Below, in pieces: positions 1-8,765 of a stretch of 64,000 nt of DNA. Positions within the stretch are counted from its first letter, which is position 1. Every line of letters begins with the position of its first letter. The notes under the pieces were generated by a model. The model worked only from the letters and a program-made list of their open reading frames with translations. It was not told the origin of the DNA and searched no databases. This DNA is from Promethearchaeati archaeon (GTDB lineage: Archaea > Asgardarchaeota > Heimdallarchaeia > Heimdallarchaeales > Heimdallarchaeaceae), in assembly GCA_013166775.1 (NCBI GenBank), contig JABLTJ010000004.1, forward strand, positions 62,001 through 126,000, read 5' to 3'. The position numbers were made by a program, and so were the translations under genes.

Positions 1-215
1 CTAAGAAAGAAAATTGATGTCTCATATTGAAAAGGGGATATAGTATAACCTATTGCTATCATTGAAATAATGCTACAGATTATTGATACATAACCAAAGA
101 GTATCCTCATCCTCCCATTAAAAATGAGAAATTTCCTCACAATCTTATTTGCTAATCCACCTAATATCATAAGTGAAAAAACACCTATTAATAATATCTC
201 AATATGGAGGAACAT
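1..215 (-). CDS. Partial membrane protein running off the left edge, probably another Nuo/Mrp antiporter-like subunit
   Basis: Minus-strand reading from ATG at 215 is open to the window edge: MFLHIEILLIGVFSLMILGGLANKIVRKFLIFNGRMRILFGYVSIICSIISMIAIGYT... Hydrophobic, and immediately downstream of the 663-aa antiporter-like gene on the same strand. Confidence 0.5.
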   Translation of the reverse strand, partial: MFLHIEILLIGVFSLMILGGLANKIVRKFLIFNGRMRILFGYVSIICSIISMIAIGYTISPFQYETSIFFL

Positions 216-264
216 TTTTAGAAACTCAACATGATAACTCAGTCGATATCACCTCTACTTAGTC

Positions 265-2256
265 TCATTTGACGGTACCTCCAAAGTAAAAAGCTATTAC
301 AATAATTAGTAAAATGATCATGAAAACAGCAGCTAGCTGTAATTGTTGTTTAAGATTGATTCCCTCTAAATGTCTCAGAAATTTAGATGCGTTTTCAAAC
401 ATTCTTTTTATGAAGGGGATAATTATGTCAAAAACTAATTTTCTTAAACCTTTGACTAAAATCCTTAACCATAAGTAAGTGTAACTAAAAACAATTCCAA
501 CAAAGAATCCAATAATTATTCTTTTCTTAATCCAAGCAGCTGAGGGGAGTATTATTTTCAAGTAAATTACTGCACATAGCTCAAAGATGAAATCATATGT
601 AATAATCTTTTGAAGAATATCACTAATTGACTCAGTTTTATGGGAGAAAAACTTTTGTTGCCTTTTGAAATAGCGAGTTGTAAGTATGAATAATAAACTG
701 AAAATAAAACCTATAGCTGCAACAGGTAAAGCTGATTTCAGGTATAATCTTGATTCAGATAAGATAATCACTGGAAAGTGTTCTAAAGGTAATAGATAGG
801 GTAATAACACACTAAATAGGATTATAGCTAAAGAGCTTCCTATTAAAATAAACACGTTTAATAGTTCTATTTCAGATTGAGATTTCTGAATCCATATTTC
901 GTTTACTGTTCGAAAAACTAGATAAACGATAAAAGCTGAAGATATTATTCCACAGGCTAAAAGTCCATTATTGAAAAGAATATCTGCGTGATCTAAAGTG
1001 TAAGTAATAGAAACAAGAGAACTATTCAATGGAGGAATCCCTATTAGCGATAGACTCGCAATTAAGATTGGGATCGATAATAATACTGAGACTAAGATAG
1101 AGGGAGAAGATTGTTTTTCTCCTTCTTCAATAGTTTTTCTCTCCTTTAAAACATAAACAGAAAGTATGCTAAAGATGAAAGGAAGAAGAATTATTTGTTG
1201 GAAAGCAGCTATATAAAAATCCAATCCAATGGTGAAAAGAATTATTCCACTGTAAAATGATAACAGCAATGTTAAAGCAACCTTTTTCTTTTGTATCAAA
1301 ACAGCTAAGACTGAACTCAAGAGAGCAATAATGACTCCATACCATACTATTCCATTCTTAATTAATGAAATTATCCCAATATAAGGTGTTATGTAGAAAA
1401 ACAGTAGTATTACAGATATATATAAGAAAACTATTTGAAATATCCAAGGAATATTTGAATTCCACGATTTTCTCTTCCACTCATGAAATGGGAAAAGTGA
1501 GATTTTTGCAGTTAATCCAACAAGAAAAATACTACAAACAGCAATGAAAAATGGATGAGAAAGATTATAGTGGAAACTGATGTCGTGCAATATGGAGGAA
1601 AAATCGAAAGTCTTAGAAAGTTTTATGATTAGTCCAAAGCTGGATAATAAAAATGAATTTCCAATAATAAGAGAAAATATCACTTGTTTTACACCTCTAA
1701 TATCACCTAAATCTGAATTTCTGAAGGAAATCTGAATAAACCTAAGAATCACTATATCTAGAAAAATCATAAACAACGTAAGTTGGAAGAAATTAGGCGA
1801 ATAGAGCAAGAGAACAAAAATAGCTAAAAAGAGTGAGATTTTGTCAAGATAGTTTTTTTGCATCTTTTCTTTATTCAGAATAATTCTACAGGATAAGAGA
1901 GAAGATATAATAAAGAAAAATGAATAAGAGAGAATTTGTATAGATTTTATCTGAAAACCTAATTCAAACATAAAGTTTTTGCTTCCAAACAGAAGGATTT
2001 TGGTAGTGATTTCACTGAAAGATCCAGTGATTTTTAAGAAGAGAAAAACGATTAACAGACTTAGAGGAAGCACCAGGTTAACTGTTGTGAACACCATCAT
2101 ATTAGCTAACCTTGCTTCCCTTTCTTCAGTAAAAATCAAATTGAAAAATCTTCTTAGAAGAGGGAATAATAACAGTATTATAACCTGTATTGTTAAGATT
2201 AAAGAAAAACTATCCATTGTTATCACTCCCAGAATCTTCTGATTCAATTGAAACAA
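265..2256 (-). CDS. Proton-conducting membrane transporter family protein (NuoL/M/N or MrpA/D-like)
   Basis: 663 aa, about 14 or more TM segments; motif GLTAKISLFPFHEWKRKSW (Lys and His-Glu in the membrane) and IPPLNSS, typical of the NuoM/N family. Clustered with NuoK/J-like ORFs. Confidence 0.75.
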   Translation of the reverse strand: MFQLNQKILGVITMDSFSLILTIQVIILLLFPLLRRFFNLIFTEEREARLANMMVFTTVNLVLPLSLLIVFLFLKITGSFSEITTKILLFGSKNFMFELGFQIKSIQILSYSFFFIISSLLSCRIILNKEKMQKNYLDKISLFLAIFVLLLYSPNFFQLTLFMIFLDIVILRFIQISFRNSDLGDIRGVKQVIFSLIIGNSFLLSSFGLIIKLSKTFDFSSILHDISFHYNLSHPFFIAVCSIFLVGLTAKISLFPFHEWKRKSWNSNIPWIFQIVFLYISVILLFFYITPYIGIISLIKNGIVWYGVIIALLSSVLAVLIQKKKVALTLLLSFYSGIILFTIGLDFYIAAFQQIILLPFIFSILSVYVLKERKTIEEGEKQSSPSILVSVLLSIPILIASLSLIGIPPLNSSLVSITYTLDHADILFNNGLLACGIISSAFIVYLVFRTVNEIWIQKSQSEIELLNVFILIGSSLAIILFSVLLPYLLPLEHFPVIILSESRLYLKSALPVAAIGFIFSLLFILTTRYFKRQQKFFSHKTESISDILQKIITYDFIFELCAVIYLKIILPSAAWIKKRIIIGFFVGIVFSYTYLWLRILVKGLRKLVFDIIIPFIKRMFENASKFLRHLEGINLKQQLQLAAVFMIILLIIVIAFYFGGTVK

Positions 2257-2491
2257 TCAGGTGATCTCTAAATTGAAAAGCAAACATTATTGATATAGCT
2301 AGCAGCCCAAAGATTACAAATACTACGTTCTCCGCAGATAATTCTGAAAAACTAAGCAAAACTATACCTGATAGAACCATCAAGAGAAAACCAAAAAGGA
2401 TATTTACGTTCTTTTTAGAGCTTATGATAATTAATAAACTAAAACACAAACAAAGAAAGAACAAAGCTATGAGACTGTTTAAGAATACCAT
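2210..2491 (-). CDS. NuoK/MrpC-like small membrane subunit
   Basis: 93 aa, three predicted TM helices; position between NuoJ-like and NuoN-like genes; overlaps both neighbours. Confidence 0.5.
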   Translation of the reverse strand: MVFLNSLIALFFLCLCFSLLIIISSKKNVNILFGFLLMVLSGIVLLSFSELSAENVVFVIFGLLAISIMFAFQFRDHLIVSIESEDSGSDNNG

Positions 2492-3165
2492 GTTTCATCC
2501 TTCCTTTTTGTGTATCTTTTTTGAATATCTAATGTGAAAATTATGAAGAGTACCACAATTAGTAAGCAAGTGAAAATAACAAGTATTAGAACACTAAAAT
2601 GACCTGAAAAAATTTGAATTAGAGAATCATTCTGAAGCAATATTGCTTTATCATTTTGCAATTCGTAGACTATAAATCCAGTGATAGTTAATGAAGTTAA
2701 GAAGAAGAACAAATCAGTTACATATTTTGTAACTTTCTTATCTTTCTTTTGATCTTTGTTTCCGTCATCATACACATTGTAAATTGATAGATAGATGAAA
2801 AGAACATATGCGAAACCTAGATTTAATATAAACAAAATAATTTGACCCATTGAGAGAAATATGAAAGTAAATGATATGTAAGATAATAGTAAACATAACG
2901 ATTTTAATTCAGTTAACTTAAAAATTGCTTTTAGTAAAAAACCAATACTCATAAACGATCCCATGAAGAAAAAACTGTCTCTTTTTACTTCTAATAACAA
3001 AATAACAATTATTGAACTTACAATAATGAGTAATAGTTTAGCAGCTAACCAAGCTTTTGGTTTCTTATATGAAGATACTGGATAGATAATGAGAAAAGCT
3101 ACGATTAAACCACAGATTGAAATAAGTATCGTGGATATTGTAGTAGACAAGCCAAACATATTCAA
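2479..3165 (-). CDS. NuoJ-like multi-TM membrane protein
   Basis: 228 aa, TM-rich; GQIILFILNLGFAYVLFIYL resembles the NuoJ 'Q-V-x-V-Y-x-G' helix; operon context. Confidence 0.45.
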   Translation of the reverse strand: MNMFGLSTTISTILISICGLIVAFLIIYPVSSYKKPKAWLAAKLLLIIVSSIIVILLLEVKRDSFFFMGSFMSIGFLLKAIFKLTELKSLCLLLSYISFTFIFLSMGQIILFILNLGFAYVLFIYLSIYNVYDDGNKDQKKDKKVTKYVTDLFFFLTSLTITGFIVYELQNDKAILLQNDSLIQIFSGHFSVLILVIFTCLLIVVLFIIFTLDIQKRYTKRKDETWYS

Positions 3166-3221
3166 ACCATAAAAATATAGATTAAGGGAAAAATAAAAGC
3201 TTTTGGGAGAAAATCAGTAGA

Positions 3222-4013
3222 TTATCTTTTTCGTTTCCGTCGATTCTTTAGTTTGTAGAATAACCCAAAAGACATTGAGACTATCATTACAAAACTTAGC
3301 GTGTTACCAAAGAAACCTGTTTGTACTAAGTACTCTATGGGGAGATTAGCTATAAATAAGGGTAAAGCGACATTATATCCAGGAAAAATTGGTTTATCAG
3401 GATAGAGAGGTTGCCCTCCAGGACCGAAAGTAGTAAAATTACCTAGTGTATAGTTTAGTCCTAAGTCGATTCTATACTCCAAGTTACATCCAAGATTTTT
3501 TGTGAGATTAACGTAATAGATTGGTATTTTTTGAAGTAGGTTTCCGCTTATTAAATCATAATAAGGATCTGGATAATACAGGACTTCCCATCGTGCTGTT
3601 GAGTTTTCAGGTATTCTCATCCGCCATTTGGCATTAACGACAACCCAATATCTATCCCAACCTTCAACACTATAATTATAGAAATCTGAAAGATCAAAAT
3701 AACTAATCCCATAAAAACCATAATAATGATCGAGTAGCTGGTCATCGTTTGTATCGAAACCCATAACTTGAAAATATACTTCAGGTCTTTTATAACCATC
3801 AACTGATTCATTCATAGGAGGATCTTCATATTCTGAAAGAGTAGGATCATAAATGAGGAGTTTTTTCTCTTCACTTGTCACCCGTAGAGTACCTTCAAAA
3901 TCCCATTTATCACTAATTTCATCTCGAGCAGCAGTTGCATTGAGTGTGAATGATGAAATAACCATTATTGTCGAAAGGAAAAAACATGCTATAAATATCT
4001 GATACTTTTTCAT
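3222..4013 (-). CDS. Secreted, C-terminally membrane-anchored surface protein (paralogue of the next gene)
   Basis: N-terminal signal peptide MKKYQIFIACFFLSTIMVISSFTLNATA; C-terminal TM plus basic tail KLKNRRKRKR; shares GNFTTFGPxG/P...IF with 4010..4936. Confidence 0.6.
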   Translation of the reverse strand: MKKYQIFIACFFLSTIMVISSFTLNATAARDEISDKWDFEGTLRVTSEEKKLLIYDPTLSEYEDPPMNESVDGYKRPEVYFQVMGFDTNDDQLLDHYYGFYGISYFDLSDFYNYSVEGWDRYWVVVNAKWRMRIPENSTARWEVLYYPDPYYDLISGNLLQKIPIYYVNLTKNLGCNLEYRIDLGLNYTLGNFTTFGPGGQPLYPDKPIFPGYNVALPLFIANLPIEYLVQTGFFGNTLSFVMIVSMSFGLFYKLKNRRKRKR

Positions 4014-4936
4014 TTTTTAGTCCTCCTAATTGTTCTTGTAAAAACAAAAACCATTGAAAATACAGAAAACGCAAGGAGAACACCCATAAATGGAAAATCG
4101 ATTTCGAAACTATTTGTTCGTGGAAGAGACGTTCTTTCAACATTTTGGGCGATAGAGATGTTATATTTTGGCCACCAGTAGGCAGCATTGTATTCATCCT
4201 GTGGGTCAATAAAAATTGGATTTTCTGGACCAAATGTGGTAAAATTACCATTTATTACTGTTTGATCTTTGTTAATCTGTTGCCAAGTTCCAATATTTCC
4301 TGTGTTTTGTGTTAAATCAGCTAACACAATATTCTCCAAAGTTTCATTTAATCCCCATAAATCCCAATTTTCATAGATGAAGCCTAGAGTATAACCTAAA
4401 TCTGGATCTCTTTCATTATATATTTCTGTGTGAGTTAACCAAGTTTGGTTTACTACCAGAGTATAGATAGCTGAATGGAATTGGTCATATTCAGGAGAAG
4501 TTTTATTCATTACATTAGGAGAGAGTTCTATCCAATCTACTCCTTTTTCTTTTGAAACATTTAATCCATAAACCCCGTCTAGTTCAGTATATTCAAAATC
4601 TATAGAATAGAGTGGTGCGTTTCTTAGAGTTCCTACACCATATATGACAACTATCTGATCAATATCCTCATCATCATCTGAACAAGAGTCAAAGCAGAAT
4701 AGAAAACTTCGTTGTTTATATCCACCAAATATGTCGTAGAGAGGATTTGATTCGTCATCATAGAAACTTGGTATTAGCTTCTTTCTGAATTTTTGTTCGC
4801 GTATAACTCCTTGATATTGAAAATTTCCTTTTAATGTTGGACATTTTTCTTCTTGTGCATTAATATTAAAGTTTGTAAATGGTGATGCCAAAAGCGACAC
4901 CAATATGACTAAACATGTGGTTTTAGTATATTTCAC
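4010..4936 (-). CDS. Secreted, C-terminally membrane-anchored surface protein
   Basis: Signal peptide, C-terminal TM and RTIRRTKK tail; ATGA overlap with the downstream paralogue; NGNFTTFGPENPIF motif. Confidence 0.6.
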   Translation of the reverse strand: MKYTKTTCLVILVSLLASPFTNFNINAQEEKCPTLKGNFQYQGVIREQKFRKKLIPSFYDDESNPLYDIFGGYKQRSFLFCFDSCSDDDEDIDQIVVIYGVGTLRNAPLYSIDFEYTELDGVYGLNVSKEKGVDWIELSPNVMNKTSPEYDQFHSAIYTLVVNQTWLTHTEIYNERDPDLGYTLGFIYENWDLWGLNETLENIVLADLTQNTGNIGTWQQINKDQTVINGNFTTFGPENPIFIDPQDEYNAAYWWPKYNISIAQNVERTSLPRTNSFEIDFPFMGVLLAFSVFSMVFVFTRTIRRTKK

Positions 4937-5068
4937 ACAATTTCCTCCTGAACATCTATGCTACACAAATGGTTCAAATGACATTTATAAACGTTGTTGA
5001 AAAAACTTGTTTTTAAGTTTTTTATTATGAGTTCCTAATCGTAAATTTTAAATCGTTCAAACTAAATC

Positions 5069-6895
5069 TTGAACCAAATGTCATGGTTGGAGAACAAAGA
5101 GAGAGTACATTCTTCGAAAGAAATATTCGCTATTCTATGGCCATATTTGTCTAACAGAATAGGTTTTCTAATCACCGTAAGTATCGTTTCTTTTCTTGCG
5201 GCTATTATAGGTTTAGCTACTCCTTTGTTAATTAAACAAGCTATTGATACAGCAATTCCTATGGAGAGTACCACTCTTATTTGGATTTTTGGAGGTGCAA
5301 TTTTAGGAGTTGCTTTGTTTGGGGGAGTTCTCCAATATTTTTCTAGATTTTACGCAGCGAAGTTTGCACAAAAGGTTGTATATGAATTACGAAATGATAT
5401 CTACAAAATACTACAGCAATTAAGTTTGGAATATTATGACGAAGAAAATACTGGCCAAATAATGACTAGAGTTACGACTGATTTGAATGCTATTCAAGGT
5501 TTTGTCAGTTTTACAATTAGACTCATCATGAATGGTGCAGTATTCTTTATAGGATCTTACGTTGCTATGCTAGTTCTGAGTTGGAAATTAGGTTTAATTC
5601 TTGTAGCTCTTTTTCCAGGTTTTATCTGGTTAATCTACTGGTTTAGCGCTAAAGTTAGACCTCTTTTCTATAAAGCAAGGACGCAATTTGGTGAAGTAAC
5701 TTCTATTCTTCAAGAGAATGTTACTGGAACACATGTAGTTAGAGGTTTTGCTCAAGAGAAAAATGAGATAATAAAGTTTGATGAATCAAATACAAAATAT
5801 CGTGATTTGAGGATTAAAACTCAGGTTTTCAGAGCTATTTACTTTTCGACAATGACTCTTCTCATTGGTATTGGGACTACGCTTGTACTAACCATAGGGG
5901 GAAGGGCAGTTATCAGAAATGAAATGGAATTAGGAAGTTTTATTGCTTTCTTATCTTATCTTGCTCTTCTTCCAGGTCCTACAAGACAGTTGACTTGGTT
6001 AGTAGGGATCATACAAAGAATGCTAGCTAGTGGAGATAGAATTATCGAATTGATAAGTGCAAAACGAGAAGTTCAGGAAGATCCTGATGCAATAAATCCA
6101 CCTAAATTATTAGGGAAAATTCAATACAGAAATGTTAGTTTTGAATATGAATTAGGGAGAGCTATTCTAAACAACATTAGTGTTTCAATCCATACTGGTC
6201 AAAAAGTAGTTATACTAGGGGGTACAGGAAGTGGAAAAAGTACTTTTGTTAATCTGTTATCCAGATTTTATGATCCTAATGAGGGTACCATACAAATTGA
6301 TGATATAGATCTAAAGAAGTATAAATTAAAAGCTATGCGAAAACAGATAGGGCTTGTACTTCAAGAAACATATCTCTTCAATGCTACAATTAAAGAAAAT
6401 ATTGCGTTTGGAAAACCAGATGCAAAAGATGAAGAGATTATTCAAGCGGCAAAAATTGCAAAAATACACGAATTCATAGCAAGTCTTCCCGAAGGGTATG
6501 ATAGTAAAGTAGGAGATAGAGGAATCACATTATCAGGAGGACAAAAACAGAGAGTTTCAATAGCAAGAACTCTTTTGACTGACCCTTCTATTCTGATATT
6601 TGATGACTCTACAGCTTCAGTTGATGCAGAAACAGAAGCTCAAATTCAAGATGCATTGGACATCTTGAGCAAAGGAAGAACAACTCTGATAATATCACAA
6701 AGAATCTCTTCAGTACATTATGCCGATAGGATCCTAGTTTTTGAGAAAGGAAGAATCATACAAGATGGAAATCATAAGAAACTGATTTCAGAAGAAGGTT
6801 TGTACAAAGAGATCTATGAAACATTAGCACAAAGTTATTCGCTTGATGAGATATCTAAAGAGATTCAAGAAACAAAAACATGGGGGGATGATTGA
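5069..6895 (+). CDS. ABC exporter half-transporter, non-canonical NBD (first half of heterodimer)
   Basis: TM domain plus NBD: Walker A GGTGSGKST, signature LSGGQ, Walker B LIFDDS, H-loop replaced by Gln (IISQRISS). The ORF call starts at TTG; ATG at 5078 is the likely start. Confidence 0.93.
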   Translation: MNQMSWLENKERVHSSKEIFAILWPYLSNRIGFLITVSIVSFLAAIIGLATPLLIKQAIDTAIPMESTTLIWIFGGAILGVALFGGVLQYFSRFYAAKFAQKVVYELRNDIYKILQQLSLEYYDEENTGQIMTRVTTDLNAIQGFVSFTIRLIMNGAVFFIGSYVAMLVLSWKLGLILVALFPGFIWLIYWFSAKVRPLFYKARTQFGEVTSILQENVTGTHVVRGFAQEKNEIIKFDESNTKYRDLRIKTQVFRAIYFSTMTLLIGIGTTLVLTIGGRAVIRNEMELGSFIAFLSYLALLPGPTRQLTWLVGIIQRMLASGDRIIELISAKREVQEDPDAINPPKLLGKIQYRNVSFEYELGRAILNNISVSIHTGQKVVILGGTGSGKSTFVNLLSRFYDPNEGTIQIDDIDLKKYKLKAMRKQIGLVLQETYLFNATIKENIAFGKPDAKDEEIIQAAKIAKIHEFIASLPEGYDSKVGDRGITLSGGQKQRVSIARTLLTDPSILIFDDSTASVDAETEAQIQDALDILSKGRTTLIISQRISSVHYADRILVFEKGRIIQDGNHKKLISEEGLYKEIYETLAQSYSLDEISKEIQETKTWGDD

Positions 6896-8703
6896 TGGGT
6901 TGGGCTATTCATTATATGAGAAGAGAGGAAGCTGAAAGAGAGAAAAAATATTCAGACTGGACACTCTTTAAAAGAGTCTTTAGTATTTTCAGACATTATA
7001 AAACTGAAACTATCTCTGTTATGGCCGTTGTTCTAACTGCTTCAGTTTTTTCAACCTTAATTCCGATTCTAATGCAGCAGACAATTGATATGTTTATTAA
7101 ACCTGACAGATTGGATTTTGTTTCAAGCTTAATAATAATGGGTGGTCTCTATCTCATATTTATAGTACTGAATTTTATATTGATTTTAGCAAGAACAATT
7201 TTCTTTGCGAAACTAGGTCAAAAAATGATCTATCGAATAAGAAATGATACTTTTGCTAAGTTACAGTATCTATCTTTTGATTACTTTACAGAAACAGAAT
7301 CAGGTAGAACAATTTCCAAAGTTACTAATGATGTAGATGCGCTAGGAGAACTTCTTACAACTGGTATAATAGATATATTTGCGGATTTCTTCAGTCTAAT
7401 CTGGATCGTTGTGATCATGTTCATTTATGATGTTCAAATGACATTGGTAACTTTCACAATAGTTCCCATCCTTCTAATTACTGCAGTATTTTTCCAGAAA
7501 AGGGTACGTGCAGCATACAGAAGAACTAGAGTTGCAATTGCAAAAGTTACAGCGAATCTTCAAGAAACGATAACAGGAGTAAAAGTAACAAAAGCTTTAT
7601 CTCGAGAAGAAGAAAATATAGAAAATTTCAGAGACCTTAACAGAGAAAACTATGAAGCAAATGTAGAAGCAGCAGGAGTCTCATCACTTTTTATACCTAT
7701 CATTCAAATAATCGCAGGTTTAGGAAGCACTTTAGTTATAATTTTCGGAGGATATCTAGTAATTACTAAACAAGCATTGACAATAGGGGAGTTATACATA
7801 TTTCTCGAATACTCTAATAGATTCTTCATGCCAATTATCAGTTTGTTTACATTCTACACAATAATTCAATCTGGATTCGCTTCAGCAGAGAGAATATTTG
7901 AGATAATGGATGAGACACCAAGTGTTCAAAATGCAAAAGATCCGTTGTATCCTAAACAAATCAAAGGAAAGATAGAACTTAATTCAGTAGATTTCTTCTA
8001 TACTGAGGATGTTCAGGTGCTCAAGAACATCAATCTAACTATAGATTCAGGACAAAGTATTGCATTGGTTGGACAAACAGGAGCAGGAAAGACTACGATC
8101 ACCAAGCTTCTTTCTAGATACTATGATGTTACAAAAGGAAAGCTTCTGATAGACAATACTGAGATAAAGAAAATAGATCTAGAACTACTACGAAAAAATA
8201 TCGCAGTAGTGCCTCAGGATGTATATCTTTTTAGTGGTACTATTATGGAGAATCTTAAGTTCGGAAGAAAAGAAGCTGAGGATCAAGATGTGTTCGATGT
8301 ATGTCTGGTTCTTGGACTACATGATTATATCTTACAACTTCCAGAAGGGTACGAAACAGATGTCAAAGAAGGAGGTTCAAGACTTTCACTTGGTCAAAGA
8401 CAATTAATTTCTCTAGCAAGAGCTATAGTAGCAAATCCTAGTATTTTGATACTTGATGAGTGCAGTAGCTCTGTTGATCCAATAACAGAAGCATTAATCC
8501 AAAAAGGAATAAACTATACTCTTCGAGGTAGAACATCAATTATTATTGCACATCGATTAAGTACTATTAAGAATGTATCAAAAATAGTAGTAATAGATGA
8601 CGGTGAGATAGTTGAGGAGGGAACACATCAAGAGCTTTTGGAGAGAAAAGGTAAATATTACGATCTTTATGAAACTCAATTAACAAGCAACATTGTAGAG
8701 TAA
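6892..8703 (+). CDS. ABC exporter half-transporter, canonical catalytic NBD (second half of heterodimer)
   Basis: Walker A GQTGAGKTT, signature LSLGQ, Walker B LILDE, H-loop IIAHRLST; ATGA overlap with the preceding ABC gene. Confidence 0.93.
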   Translation: MMGWAIHYMRREEAEREKKYSDWTLFKRVFSIFRHYKTETISVMAVVLTASVFSTLIPILMQQTIDMFIKPDRLDFVSSLIIMGGLYLIFIVLNFILILARTIFFAKLGQKMIYRIRNDTFAKLQYLSFDYFTETESGRTISKVTNDVDALGELLTTGIIDIFADFFSLIWIVVIMFIYDVQMTLVTFTIVPILLITAVFFQKRVRAAYRRTRVAIAKVTANLQETITGVKVTKALSREEENIENFRDLNRENYEANVEAAGVSSLFIPIIQIIAGLGSTLVIIFGGYLVITKQALTIGELYIFLEYSNRFFMPIISLFTFYTIIQSGFASAERIFEIMDETPSVQNAKDPLYPKQIKGKIELNSVDFFYTEDVQVLKNINLTIDSGQSIALVGQTGAGKTTITKLLSRYYDVTKGKLLIDNTEIKKIDLELLRKNIAVVPQDVYLFSGTIMENLKFGRKEAEDQDVFDVCLVLGLHDYILQLPEGYETDVKEGGSRLSLGQRQLISLARAIVANPSILILDECSSSVDPITEALIQKGINYTLRGRTSIIIAHRLSTIKNVSKIVVIDDGEIVEEGTHQELLERKGKYYDLYETQLTSNIVE

Positions 8704-8765
8704 AGCATAAGCATTCATTTCAAAATCTTTTTTATTATTAAGTATTTTTAAGAGCTTAGATATCT

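Noticed and set aside
1365-2242. Plus-strand ORFs 1365..1547 and 1979..2242
   Set aside because: Antisense to a clear membrane transporter gene; no family features.
3617-4251. Minus-strand ORFs 3617..3811 and 3919..4251
   Set aside because: Overlap the two surface-protein genes in another frame; frame-shadow ORFs.
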